27,477 nt of DNA, from the NCBI GenBank assembly GCA_000435475.1, contig FR896051.1:876-28352 (forward strand), in the 5' to 3' direction. This DNA is from Cryptobacterium sp. CAG:338. Lineage in GTDB: Bacteria > Actinomycetota > Coriobacteriia > Coriobacteriales > Eggerthellaceae. Under the pieces are notes generated by a model. The model had not been told where the DNA came from. It ran no database searches and worked only from the letters and a program-made list of their open reading frames with translations. Positions 1-7,868 of this stretch are shown here, piece after piece (the stretch's first letter is position 1; every line of letters begins with the position of its first letter). The position numbers were made by a program, and so were the translations under genes.

Positions 1-189
1 CTGAAGCAAACCTTTACTGTCGTAATATAAATCCTCAAGCGCAGATTCACTCACGCAGTAGGTAAACACCACATCCGCCTCCGAAACAGATGCCTTCGTA
101 AACCCAGCTGCTTCAAGCGAGGTTCCTAAGCTGGAAGCAACTTTAGAATCTCCCGCAAAATAAAAGGTTTTAACCTCCTGCGAAGCCAT
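1..189 (-). CDS. Partial NAD-binding 6-phosphogluconate dehydrogenase-like protein (N-terminus only)
   Basis: The first 63 codons of a minus-strand gene that runs off the left edge. It starts at ATG (187-189), with an AGAAAGG ribosome-binding site about 10 nt upstream. The N-terminus has the beta-alpha pattern of a Rossmann fold (KTFYFAGDSKVASSLGTSL). It is followed by EADVVFTYCVSESALEDLYY, which resembles the 'ADVV...V.d..A.e.l' segment of the 6PGDH / beta-hydroxyacid dehydrogenase family. Two things are odd. The usual GxGxxG loop is replaced by AGDSKVA, and only about 20 residues separate the first helix from the ADVV strand, so the beta2-beta3 part of the nucleotide fold looks shortened. 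Dinucleotide binding is therefore uncertain. The rest of the protein is outside the window. The 5' region carries a good promoter and a hairpin, described separately. Confidence 0.5.
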   Translation of the reverse strand, partial: MASQEVKTFYFAGDSKVASSLGTSLEAAGFTKASVSEADVVFTYCVSESALEDLYYDSKGLLQ

Positions 190-216
190 ATATCTCTACC
201 TTTCTGATAGTTTCCT

Positions 217-260
217 ATTCAAAAGAACAGCTTAGCCAGTAAAGCCTACTCGCTAAGCTG
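217..260 (-). terminator. Stem-loop followed by T-rich run, terminator or attenuator
   Basis: CAGCTTAGC (228-236) pairs with GCTAAGCTG (252-260). An inner AGTA/TACT pair lies past a single mismatch, giving a long stem. On the minus strand the stem is followed by TTCTTTTG. It lies downstream of the degV pair, so it could end that operon. It also lies between the candidate promoter at 315-344 and the gene starting at 189, so it could attenuate that gene instead. Confidence 0.6.
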
Positions 261-276
261 GATAAACAATTTACTT

Positions 277-311
277 TTGTCGCTTATCGATACTTACATT
301 GTCGCTAATCG
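277..311. repeat. Two direct repeats of TTGTCGCTWATCG, possible operator
   Basis: TTGTCGCTTATCG (277-289) and TTGTCGCTAATCG (299-311) differ at one base and are 22 bp apart start to start, about two helical turns. The second copy covers the predicted transcription start (about 308) of the promoter at 315-344. That placement fits a repressor site. No regulator is identified. Confidence 0.45.
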
Positions 312-314
312 GAA

Positions 315-344
315 ATTATAGTTCGGTGATAAATACCCTGTCAT
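315..344 (-). promoter_or_regulatory. Sigma70-type promoter for the left-edge gene
   Basis: On the minus strand, -35 ATGACA (344-339, five of six consensus bases), an 18-bp spacer, and a perfect -10 TATAAT (320-315). A 7-bp inverted repeat, GTTCGGT (321-327) and ACCGAAC (349-355), encloses the -35 element. TAAGAAC (344-350) can pair alternatively with GTTCTTA (371-377). The predicted leader of about 120 nt passes through the hairpin at 228-260 before the ATG at 189. Confidence 0.6.
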
Positions 345-407
345 AAGAACCGAACAAGCACATACCGCTCGTTCTTAGGAGAGCAAGATTTCCTTAACAG
401 ATATTTC

Positions 408-1344
408 TTATTTGCCGCGAACCTTGCTCGCAATGCGATCAGCAACCGACAAGTCTTTCCGCTTGTCAGGACCCCAAAATACCACTGCCAGCATTCCAGG
501 ACCAACATGACTGCCAATTACCGGACCAATACTCGACTCTAAAACAAGCACCGATTCATCTTCCTTGGTAAGCAGCGAAACCAAGCGCTCTGCATCCTTT
601 GGACAATCCGCTCCACCAACTACCACATTCTGAACAGGACCAGCATCACTGCGACGTTTGCTCCAATAATCAACCAGCGCTTTTACGCCTTTTTTTGCGA
701 CCACGCGCAACACCGGTTAACGCAAGCTTTCCTTCCATATCTATTCCTAAAAGCGGCTTCACATCAAGTTTAGAACCCGCAAAGGCAACAGACGAAGGAA
801 TGCGGCCGCCACGACGTAGTGCTTCCAGATCATCAACCATAAACTGAGCATCCACAAAAAAGCGCGCTTCTTCCGCCCAGGTAACCATTTCCTTTGCGCT
901 TAATCCTTTTTCTCGCTGGTTGAGTGCTTCATATACCAACAAAGCTTCAGCAACTGAAGCAAGACGCGTATCAACTAAATAAAGTTCAAGATCAGGATTT
1001 TCCGCCTTTATTTGCTCTAATAGCATTTCCGCAGTATCAAAAGTGCCGGAAAGTCCACTTGAGAAGCTTAAATAGACGGTCGGTTTACCACTGTCAATCG
1101 CCCATTGGTATGCCTCCTGAAGCGCAGGCATAGGTACTTGAGCAGTATGAGGTTCGCCACCATTGCGCATGCCCTCATAAAAGTCATGCGCCGTGATACT
1201 TTGATATAAATCATCCAGATGTTCACCATCGTCATCAAAATAGGGAAATTTAACGAGATAAACACCTTCTCTATCCACTACATCATGAGGTAAATCGCAG
1301 CAGGAATCGAGAATTAAATTACATTTGATCTCCACTGGTTTCAT
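408..1344 (-). pseudogene. DegV family (FakB-like) fatty-acid-binding protein, frameshifted at an A7 run
   Basis: DegV proteins bind a fatty acid and, as FakB, present it to a fatty acid kinase for entry into phospholipid synthesis. The N-terminal part (670-1344) reads NLILDSCCDLPHDVV, then FSSGLSGT, DTRLAS, LEALRRGGRI and KPLLGIDMEGKL, all DegV landmarks. It then leaves frame at GVARGRKK. The C-terminal part continues in another frame from GVKALVDYW to SHVGPGMLAVVFWG and a TAA at 408-410. The break is a run of seven A on the coding strand (690-696). Removing one A joins the halves into 312 codons (311 residues), a normal DegV length. No other damage is visible. Sequencing error, slipped-strand phase variation, transcriptional slippage or a young pseudogene are all possible. 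It starts at ATG with AGGAAA upstream and lies 54 bp after a second degV. Confidence 0.8.
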
Positions 1345-1398
1345 CCCTTCTGTTTCCTAGATTAAACAGTCTAGCGCAATCCTATCACTGCTCTTGCC

Positions 1399-2304
1399 TT
1401 AACTAAAAACCACCAAAGACGAAGCATCCTTAGTGATTTTCCCATCGAGCGGCGCTGCACATTCATAAGCAATTCCCACAGCAGGTCCCACATGAAGGCC
1501 CACTACAGGACTTACCGGATGAACTTCAACTGCCCTTCCCACGAGAGGCTCTATTACCTCTCGTGCCCAGGTAAGCGCAGGCGTCTTTTCTCCAATGTAA
1601 TGCACAACAAGATTCTTAAGCCCACCACACGCTGCTCTATCCTCTTCCATGATAGAAACAATTTTTTCCAGGGCTTTTTTCTGAGTACGAACTTTAGCCA
1701 TTGCTTGGGGAATACCATCAACCACCGTCAACACGGGTGATAGCTTAATAAGATTTCCTAACAATGCTGCCGCACCACCAATACGGCCCCCTTTTTGTAA
1801 GAAGGTAAGACTTTCAGGTGTAAACAGAAAGCGAGTGCTTTTAATCGACTCCACTACATCATGAGCCACTTCTGTAAGAGTCTTTCCTTCTTTGACTGAG
1901 TGAATTCCTGCCAACACAGGAAATGCTTCATCAAAGCCACAAGACGAAGAATCGATCATGCAATAGGAGAAGTTAATGTTTCGCGACTCGACCGCTCGTG
2001 CTGCACGAAGCACTCCCTCAAAAGCTCCCGATAGTTTAGAGGAAATCCAAATACCTAGTAACTCGTCTCCCGCTTTTGCAATCGATTCAAACAGCGATTC
2101 AAGCTTTGCCTGAGAAGGCTGACTTGAAGTGGGTGGATTATCCGCCATTTCGTAAATACGCTCATAGAACGCATCAACATCCATGTCTAAATCCGCATAT
2201 TCCTTACCATCAACGTTAAGGTAAAGCGAAACAACTTCAACGTTTTCCTGCTGTGCAATATCTGCAGGTAAGGATGCTACCGAGTCGGTCACGATTTTTA
2301 TCAT
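1399..2304 (-). CDS. DegV family (FakB-like) fatty-acid-binding protein
   Basis: A complete DegV-family protein of 301 residues, the usual length. It opens with MIKIVTDSVASLPADIA, followed by PTSSQPSQ near residue 60, the conserved Thr/Ser patch that in FakB proteins contacts the fatty acid carboxylate. Later motifs are SSKLSGAF, FLQKGGRIGG near two thirds, and VVGLHVGPAVGIAYE at the C-terminus. The family role is to bind fatty acids, with FakA as kinase partner. No FakA/DhaK-like gene is in the window. The ATG at 2304 has AAAGG upstream. It lies 57 bp after pncB and 54 bp before a second degV, so the two were probably duplicated or kept in tandem, perhaps with different acyl-chain preference. 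That last point is inference. Confidence 0.9.
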   Translation of the reverse strand: MIKIVTDSVASLPADIAQQENVEVVSLYLNVDGKEYADLDMDVDAFYERIYEMADNPPTSSQPSQAKLESLFESIAKAGDELLGIWISSKLSGAFEGVLRAARAVESRNINFSYCMIDSSSCGFDEAFPVLAGIHSVKEGKTLTEVAHDVVESIKSTRFLFTPESLTFLQKGGRIGGAAALLGNLIKLSPVLTVVDGIPQAMAKVRTQKKALEKIVSIMEEDRAACGGLKNLVVHYIGEKTPALTWAREVIEPLVGRAVEVHPVSPVVGLHVGPAVGIAYECAAPLDGKITKDASSLVVFS

Positions 2305-2361
2305 CCGTGGTGCCTTTCCAATACGCTCAACGACACGTTGAATCCATCTTGCATTATTCGC

Positions 2362-3816
2362 CTATGAAAGGCCCAGTAAACGCGATGCCAGTTCGTGACG
2401 ACGATAAAAGAGCGAATATTCCAGTCCAACCGGATAGGAATGAGGATTCACGATTCGTGTCTGGCTTTCGTCAAGAAGCTCTAACTGCTCGCGACAGAAA
2501 TCGCGTGCAACTAAGGCATCACGATATTCTTGCTTCAAGACCACTTCGCCATCACGCGCGAGAGGTTCAAGCAAAGTGATATAGCGCTTATTTGATAGAT
2601 CTTTCTGGCGAAGCTCATCAGCGGGATCAACAATACGCTCGCGAGCAATTCCGTGGTTTACGTCATAAACCATATCGCCTGCAATTTTGCCCGAATCATG
2701 AAAATAACGACGGATATTCAAAACACCAGGCACAGTCTGCTTGGATGATTGGCCGGTCACCTTCATAATCGGCTCCCATTCGCCATCAGTTCCCACCCGC
2801 TTTGCGGCAAGTTTATACACGCCACCTAAGGCTGGTTGATCGTAGGCGGTAACCATCTTGGTTCCCACTCCCCATGAGGCAACTTGAGCACCAGAATCCA
2901 AAATAGACTTAATGGTGAATTCATCCAAATCGTTTGAGAGAACTACACCCGTATCGGTTAGGCCCGCCTCATCAAGCATTTTGCGCGCTAACTTAGCATG
3001 CCAAGCCAAGTCTCCTGAGTCTATGCGGACACCCGTAAGATGCTCGCCGCGTTCCTTCATTTCGAGACCTACGGTAATGGCATTTTTTAAGCCCTGCTCG
3101 ACATCGTAGGTATCAACCAACAAAACGCAGTTGGTAGGAAATTCTCTTGCATACGCCCTAAAGGCTTCCAGCTCATCATCAAAAGCCATAACCCATGCAT
3201 GTGCATGAGTTCCTGAAACCGGAAGATCAAACATACGTCCCGCCAACACGTTGGAAGTGGAAGCACAGCCACCCACAATGCAGGCACGTGATGCGCGTAA
3301 GCCACCTGATTCACCTTGCGCACGACGTAAACCAAATTCTGCGACCGGAGTTTTTGCAACATGACAAATTCGTGCCGCTTTGGTGGCAGCCAAAGTTTCA
3401 AAATTCACGCAATTAAGCAATTGAGTTTCAAGGAGTTGGCATTGCAAAACTGGACCAATTACCCTAACAAAAGGATCATTGGGAAAGACCACTGTTCCTT
3501 CGCGCACTGCATCAATATCAACACTCAGTTTCAAATTGCGCAGATACTCCAAGAAATCAGGATTGAATAACTTCCCCCCACCTGGCGCATCAAGCGATGC
3601 AAGATACGCTATGTTTTCATCGGTAATCTTGAAGTTTTCAACAACTTCAGCAATGTGATCCAAGCCACTTGCAACTGCAAATCCCCCGTCGAAAGGAGGA
3701 TTGCGGAAAAAGACATGGAAGCACCCCTGCTCTTCCACCTTGCCACACGCCCAATAGCCCTGAGCCATAGTGAGCTGGTATAAGTCGGTCAAAAGCGCAT
3801 AATCTTTATTTTGCAT
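2362..3816 (-). CDS. pncB: Nicotinate phosphoribosyltransferase
   Basis: Joins nicotinate and PRPP to give nicotinate mononucleotide, with ATP hydrolysis (Preiss-Handler NAD salvage); cytoplasmic. From the chosen ATG at 3816 the protein has 484 residues, typical of the longer bacterial form. Landmarks are YALLTDLYQLTMAQGYW at the N-terminus, REGTVVFPNDPFVRVIGP near 105-122, EFGLRRAQG near 160, SGTHAHAWVMAF near 201-212 (region of the phosphorylated His), DTYD, GVRIDSGDLAWHAK and SNDLDE. An open frame continues another 178 codons upstream, but that stretch lies inside ricT in another frame and is low-complexity. The ATG is preceded by GGGAGGGG about 9 nt away. The start overlaps the ricT stop by 11 bp, suggesting translational coupling. 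It ends in TAG. Confidence 0.95.
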   Translation of the reverse strand: MQNKDYALLTDLYQLTMAQGYWACGKVEEQGCFHVFFRNPPFDGGFAVASGLDHIAEVVENFKITDENIAYLASLDAPGGGKLFNPDFLEYLRNLKLSVDIDAVREGTVVFPNDPFVRVIGPVLQCQLLETQLLNCVNFETLAATKAARICHVAKTPVAEFGLRRAQGESGGLRASRACIVGGCASTSNVLAGRMFDLPVSGTHAHAWVMAFDDELEAFRAYAREFPTNCVLLVDTYDVEQGLKNAITVGLEMKERGEHLTGVRIDSGDLAWHAKLARKMLDEAGLTDTGVVLSNDLDEFTIKSILDSGAQVASWGVGTKMVTAYDQPALGGVYKLAAKRVGTDGEWEPIMKVTGQSSKQTVPGVLNIRRYFHDSGKIAGDMVYDVNHGIARERIVDPADELRQKDLSNKRYITLLEPLARDGEVVLKQEYRDALVARDFCREQLELLDESQTRIVNPHSYPVGLEYSLFYRRHELASRLLGLS

Positions 3817-5449
3817 TGTTAACGTCCCCTCCCGTTTTGCGCTGACGGCGACGAGGTTTGCGATGAGTTGCTGCTTGCTTCGCCTCGTTTGGTGCCGTAC
3901 GACTTTGCTGTGTCGGCTGACCAGTACGACGATTATGCTGATGCGTCTTTGTTGGCGCATTTCGTACCCCTGAAGATTTTTGCCCTGGACGCTTTTGCGA
4001 AGGGCGTTCATTTGGGGCAGTGCGTTCAGCTCGATCATTGCGCTCAAAGCGATTGTTACGCTCGTTGCGATTCGAGCGATTTCGCCTCTCGCGATGCTGC
4101 CGAGTTGCCTGATTTTCCTGTCCCTGCTCCGCTTTGTGAGATGAAGCAGGATGGCGTCTGCGCTCACGACTCTGATCGAGTTGTTTTTCCCGCTGAGTCT
4201 GTAGCTGGTTTTCACGTTGATCGCGCTGACGTTCGCGCGATTGCTTTTCTGTCTGCTTATCTCGTTTTTCCCGCTGATCACGGTGAGAATCTTTTGCCGA
4301 ACGCTCAGAAATACGCTCCCGTTTTCGCGATGATTCGCTACGTTGGCCATTTACGCCGTTTGAATTTTTCGATGAATTTCTTTTTGTTTCCCCTTCACCG
4401 TCAGCCGGAATTTCAACGCTGCGACGACGGCGAGGTCGGCGATGTTTATCCTCTTGAGAGGTTGCTTCACTTCGGCTTGGCTTTACCGCACGTGCTTTCG
4501 GTTCAGCAAGCTTATCCTCTGCAGTAAATGAAGCGACCTCAAGATTAGACGACGAAGAGGTCATCTCGAAAAGCGTAAAAGGATCCGTTGATGCATAACG
4601 ATCAAACACCTCTTGGCTTATGCGATTCGGACGCTTTCCTTCCCCGACTACCTCCATTTCCTCGAGTGGCACTTTGAAGGTTTTACCATCTTCAAGCTGA
4701 AGCGTAATACGCTCAAGAGGTACATTGATCTCCGTAACTTTTGCAATTCCATCAGGAATTTCGATTTTTGCCCCAACCTTGGGAGCCCGTGAATTTACTT
4801 CTTTATACGCTTCGTACTCGTAGCGCAAACAACACATCAGTCGGCCACAGCAACCAGAGATTTTTTGCGGATTAAGGGAAAGATTTTGCTCCTTTGCCAT
4901 ACGGATGGACACCGGAGAAAATTCACCACCCATGCGTGCGCAACAAAGCTCCTGACCGCAATGACCTAAGCCACCAATCATGCGAGCGCCGTCACGTACG
5001 CCAATTTGACGCATGTCAACCCGTACATGAAATACGCTTGCAAGCTTGCGAACAAGATCTCGAAAATCAATGCGTTCTTCAGATTCAAAATAGAAAACTG
5101 CCTTATCGCCATCAAACAAAAATTCAACCATAACAGGTCTCATCTGGTCGCTTGCTTCGGCAGCTAATTCCTTAAAAGTGACAAGAGCTTCTTCGCCTTT
5201 TTGACGCAATTCTTCGGCCCGCTCTATATCTGCTTCATCCGCAATACGAAGAACAGGCTTTAGAGGCGATTTGAGTTGCTCAATTAGCTCATCACTTACT
5301 TCCATGATGTCTGACGTTGCTACGCCAAATTCCGAGCCTCGCTCGGTGCTTACAATAACTCGATCGCCTGCACATACAGTATATTCAGCTGGATCAAACC
5401 ATAAAACTCTGGTTCCAGCTTGAAGCTTAATGGGGGTTACCCGAACCAT
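3806..5449 (-). CDS. ricT: PSP1-domain protein RicT (YaaT) with long Arg-rich disordered tail
   Basis: The first 295 or so residues form a PSP1-domain protein of the YaaT/RicT family. In Bacillus this protein works with YlbF and YmcA in an Fe-S complex that directs RNase Y mRNA processing. Visible landmarks are the Cys clusters GLGHCGQELCCARMGG (C164, C169, C170) and SGCCGRLMCCLRYEYEAY (C200, C201, C206, C207), likely cluster ligands. Bacillus YaaT is about 275 residues. Here a tail of about 250 residues follows (roughly 297-547), almost only Arg, Gln, Glu, Lys, Asn and Ser, with near-repeats such as RDQREKRDKQ and NERNNRFERNDRAER; I infer disorder and RNA binding. The ATG at 5449 overlaps the holB end by 23 bp and has AGAGAGG upstream. 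The tmk-holB-yaaT neighbourhood is also known from Firmicutes. Confidence 0.9.
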   Translation of the reverse strand: MVRVTPIKLQAGTRVLWFDPAEYTVCAGDRVIVSTERGSEFGVATSDIMEVSDELIEQLKSPLKPVLRIADEADIERAEELRQKGEEALVTFKELAAEASDQMRPVMVEFLFDGDKAVFYFESEERIDFRDLVRKLASVFHVRVDMRQIGVRDGARMIGGLGHCGQELCCARMGGEFSPVSIRMAKEQNLSLNPQKISGCCGRLMCCLRYEYEAYKEVNSRAPKVGAKIEIPDGIAKVTEINVPLERITLQLEDGKTFKVPLEEMEVVGEGKRPNRISQEVFDRYASTDPFTLFEMTSSSSNLEVASFTAEDKLAEPKARAVKPSRSEATSQEDKHRRPRRRRSVEIPADGEGETKRNSSKNSNGVNGQRSESSRKRERISERSAKDSHRDQREKRDKQTEKQSRERQRDQRENQLQTQREKQLDQSRERRRHPASSHKAEQGQENQATRQHRERRNRSNRNERNNRFERNDRAERTAPNERPSQKRPGQKSSGVRNAPTKTHQHNRRTGQPTQQSRTAPNEAKQAATHRKPRRRQRKTGGDVNNAK

Positions 5450-6557
5450 TCAAAACCTCTCTTATCGAAAAAAGAAGTACATCTAAACATGTCTCTGGAG
5501 AAACATTATAACTAAGCGTTTCATCAGTCTTGTACGCTTCACGTAAAGCGCTCATGATGCTCGCGGGCGTCACCTTTTGAGCAACGCGCTGAAGTACTTC
5601 TCGTTGATCTATATTTACTACCAAGTCAGGTGTTCCTGAGGCAATCATCAACACGTCACGCAACCATGAACGAATAATGGAAGTCGTTTGGTTAAGCGAT
5701 TCACGCGTTGCCATGCTCAATGCCCTTTTATGACGAAGCTCAATTTGCTTTAGAGCCGTTTTTGTTAAAAAGTCTGCTGATTCTGCTAACTCTTCGCTTT
5801 GTTGGGTACGCACATTATCGAGGGGTGCTTTTGCTCGCTCGATAAGTTCAGCAGCATACTCAAGAACATCCCGCTCATCACTTAAGGGTAGATTACTCAA
5901 TACTTCCATAATACGCGCACGGAATTCTGCTCGTTCGGCACTTTTTGCAAACGTCATAGCACGAGTGATAGAACCGTTGCATGCTTCGATTGCGATGCGC
6001 GCTTGCTCAGGAGTTACTCCTGTTTTCTGGGAGAGAATACCTGCTGCCTCTCTTGCGGGTATATGACGAAACGGCACCACCTGGCATCGAGAAACAATAG
6101 TAGGCAAAACCGCTTCTCGCGTACGACCCAACAGAATAAACGTGACACCCTCAACTGGTTCTTCAAGGGTCTTTAAAAATGCATTTGCTGCGCTTACCCC
6201 AAGAAGATCAACGCGATCAAGAATGTAGACTTTGCCCGTCGCGCGGATAGGTGCAAGTGAAACACCAGACACTATTTCTCGAATTTGTTCAATGAGATAG
6301 CCCTGTGCACCTTCAGGGGTGTAAAAGTGAACATCTGGATGCTTTCTGCGCTCAATACGACGACAGTCGTCACAGGTGCGACACCCGTGATCTTTGCACA
6401 ATATCGCCTGAGCAAAAGCATAAGCTGCGGCGGTTTTATTTGAGCCAGCAGGACCGGTAAATAAATAGGCATGGCTCACACGGCCAGAAGCAATGGAGGC
6501 GCGAAGGAATTCTCGCACCCGTGGTTGTCCAAATATACCGTCAAAAATATCGCTCAC
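5427..6557 (-). CDS. holB: DNA polymerase III delta' subunit (clamp loader)
   Basis: An AAA+ clamp-loader subunit of 376 residues that helps load the beta sliding clamp. It has a P-loop GPAGSNKT (35-42), a four-Cys zinc module C54-x4-C-x2-C-x2-C65 (CKDHGCRTCDDC), the conserved NAFLKTLEEP segment near 125-134, and the SRC motif at 156-158 that acts as an arginine finger in this family. The C-terminal half is helical, as in the collar domain. Unlike the E. coli delta' subunit, the P-loop looks intact. The Walker B site reads DRVD rather than DExx, so hydrolysis is doubtful; the zinc module and SRC also occur in DnaX, but the length and context favour delta'. It starts at GTG (6557), 2 bp after the tmk stop, with AGGTGAAG inside the tmk end. 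It overlaps ricT by 23 bp. Confidence 0.92.
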   Translation of the reverse strand: MSDIFDGIFGQPRVREFLRASIASGRVSHAYLFTGPAGSNKTAAAYAFAQAILCKDHGCRTCDDCRRIERRKHPDVHFYTPEGAQGYLIEQIREIVSGVSLAPIRATGKVYILDRVDLLGVSAANAFLKTLEEPVEGVTFILLGRTREAVLPTIVSRCQVVPFRHIPAREAAGILSQKTGVTPEQARIAIEACNGSITRAMTFAKSAERAEFRARIMEVLSNLPLSDERDVLEYAAELIERAKAPLDNVRTQQSEELAESADFLTKTALKQIELRHKRALSMATRESLNQTTSIIRSWLRDVLMIASGTPDLVVNIDQREVLQRVAQKVTPASIMSALREAYKTDETLSYNVSPETCLDVLLFSIREVLNGSGNPH

Positions 6558-6559
6558 TA

Positions 6560-7309
6560 TTATTCTTCACCTAAAGAAATCTGCACTTTAGCAGAAGTGT
6601 CCCGCTTCAAAATGGGGTCAAAATATCCTTGCTTCCAGACCTCACTAGCAGGACCCCAGTTAAATACATCAGCTAGTTCGCTAAAAATTGCACGCGCGGT
6701 TTCATCTTTAGCTCCCGCCGAAGAAACCACACGAATACGAGCAGGATTTTCTGCTGCTAAGTTAAGAAACGCCGCGTTGACACGAGCGTGAAAATCGGCA
6801 CCTGCCTGCTCAAGACGATCCGCATCTCCATGATGAGTGGCACGATCAAGCCCCACCTCCGCAGAAGATTCTGTAGTGAGCAAAATGGTACGGCAAGGAT
6901 GCACTCCCTGGCAGGCAAAAATATTCGCTTGCCGAACAAAGGACAAAGGTAACCCACGCCCATATGCCTGATACGCGATCGTCGAATCGTAGAATCGATC
7001 CAATAAAACTACCGCACCACGAGCAAGTGCTGGAATGATTACCTCTTTGACAATTTGAGCACGCGCTGCTTCATAAATAAGCAGCTCTGTCTGATCAGAC
7101 ATATCTGAATTTGCGGGATCCAGGACAATCTGACGCAGAGACTCACCTATTACCGTTCCGCCAGGCTCGCGCAAGCAAAGTACCTCGTATCCCATTTTGC
7201 GAAGACAGCTGGCTAAAAACGTAATATGAGTGGTTTTACCCGCACCATCACCACCTTCAAAGGTGATAAAAATACCTGGTCCTGTTGAATTTTCTTGCGT
7301 GCTGGTCAC
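6560..7309 (-). CDS. tmk: Thymidylate kinase
   Basis: Phosphorylates dTMP to dTDP. It has P-loop GGDGAGKTT (19-27), the REPGGT motif near 48, LLIYEAARAQ, and LLDRFYDSTIAYQAYGRGL near 100-120 (the DR(F/Y) motif). The lid-like segment is RATHHGDADRLE. At 249 residues it is longer than the usual 205-215. The extra part is a C-terminal stretch of about 35 residues ending KRDTSAKVQISLGEE, with no recognised domain. The GTG start at 7309 has TAGGA upstream, formed partly by the stop codon of the fumarase beta gene. The gaps on either side are 8 and 2 bp. Together with ThyX elsewhere in the window it supplies dTTP. Confidence 0.95.
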   Translation of the reverse strand: MTSTQENSTGPGIFITFEGGDGAGKTTHITFLASCLRKMGYEVLCLREPGGTVIGESLRQIVLDPANSDMSDQTELLIYEAARAQIVKEVIIPALARGAVVLLDRFYDSTIAYQAYGRGLPLSFVRQANIFACQGVHPCRTILLTTESSAEVGLDRATHHGDADRLEQAGADFHARVNAAFLNLAAENPARIRVVSSAGAKDETARAIFSELADVFNWGPASEVWKQGYFDPILKRDTSAKVQISLGEE

Positions 7310-7317
7310 AAATAATC

Positions 7318-7866
7318 CTATCGATCAAGGGAATAAATGTCATTTCCTGCAACATCAATACCTACAAACACAGGAAAATCAACAACTTCAATTTTACGGA
7401 GCGCTTCGGTGCCCAGGTCGTCATAGGCAAGTGTCTCGCATGATTTCACGCATTTTGCGAGATAAGCAGCAGCACCGCCTACGGCAACAAAATACACTCC
7501 ACCATTATCTATACAGGCTTTTCGCACCTCTTCACTGCGCGTTCCTTTTCCTACAGTTGCAGCAACACCACAATTCATAAGAAAAGGTGCCGCAAAGTCC
7601 ATACGTGAAGCAGTGGTAGGTCCTATTGCCCCAAACGGGCGGCCTGCCGCTTCGGGGGTGGGACCTGCGTAGAAGATCGTCTGGTTTGAAAGCCCATACG
7701 GAAGTTTGTCGTTCTCGCCCATTTCCTCCAACAAACGCTGATGTCCCGCATCACGCAAGGTGAACAGCGGACCTGTCAAAGTGCAAGCTTGGCCAGCCTT
7801 AAGCGTCGCGAGAGCACTACGATCCAAGGGAAGGGTTAACCTGAGCGGATTCTCTGATGTTGTCAT
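7318..7866 (-). CDS. fumB: Class I (Fe-S) fumarate hydratase, beta subunit
   Basis: The C-terminal-type subunit of the oxygen-sensitive two-subunit fumarase / tartrate dehydratase family, which interconverts fumarate and malate. At 182 residues it has the normal length. Motifs are LTGPLFTLRDAGHQRL (25-45), IFYAGPTP, GPTTASRMD near 83-91, GKGTRSEEV near 106, and NGGVYFVAVGGAAAYLAK. The ATG at 7866 lies 2 bp after the alpha-subunit stop, with GAAGGG upstream. It ends in TAG, only 8 bp before tmk. With mdh upstream it gives the malate-fumarate interconversion, which in an anaerobe could run toward fumarate as electron acceptor; that direction is inference. Tartrate as the real substrate cannot be excluded from sequence. 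The symbol is descriptive; naming of this family varies. Confidence 0.9.
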   Translation of the reverse strand: MTTSENPLRLTLPLDRSALATLKAGQACTLTGPLFTLRDAGHQRLLEEMGENDKLPYGLSNQTIFYAGPTPEAAGRPFGAIGPTTASRMDFAAPFLMNCGVAATVGKGTRSEEVRKACIDNGGVYFVAVGGAAAYLAKCVKSCETLAYDDLGTEALRKIEVVDFPVFVGIDVAGNDIYSLDR

Positions 7867-7868
7867 AG

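Noticed and set aside
3817..4350. A 178-codon upstream extension of the pncB frame
   Set aside because: It lies in another frame inside the ricT tail, is low-complexity, and a good ribosome-binding site precedes the ATG at 3816 that starts the conserved family sequence.
3868..4527. A 219-codon plus-strand open frame opposite ricT
   Set aside because: It is the shadow of the Arg-rich biased codons of the ricT tail. No ribosome-binding site or family similarity.
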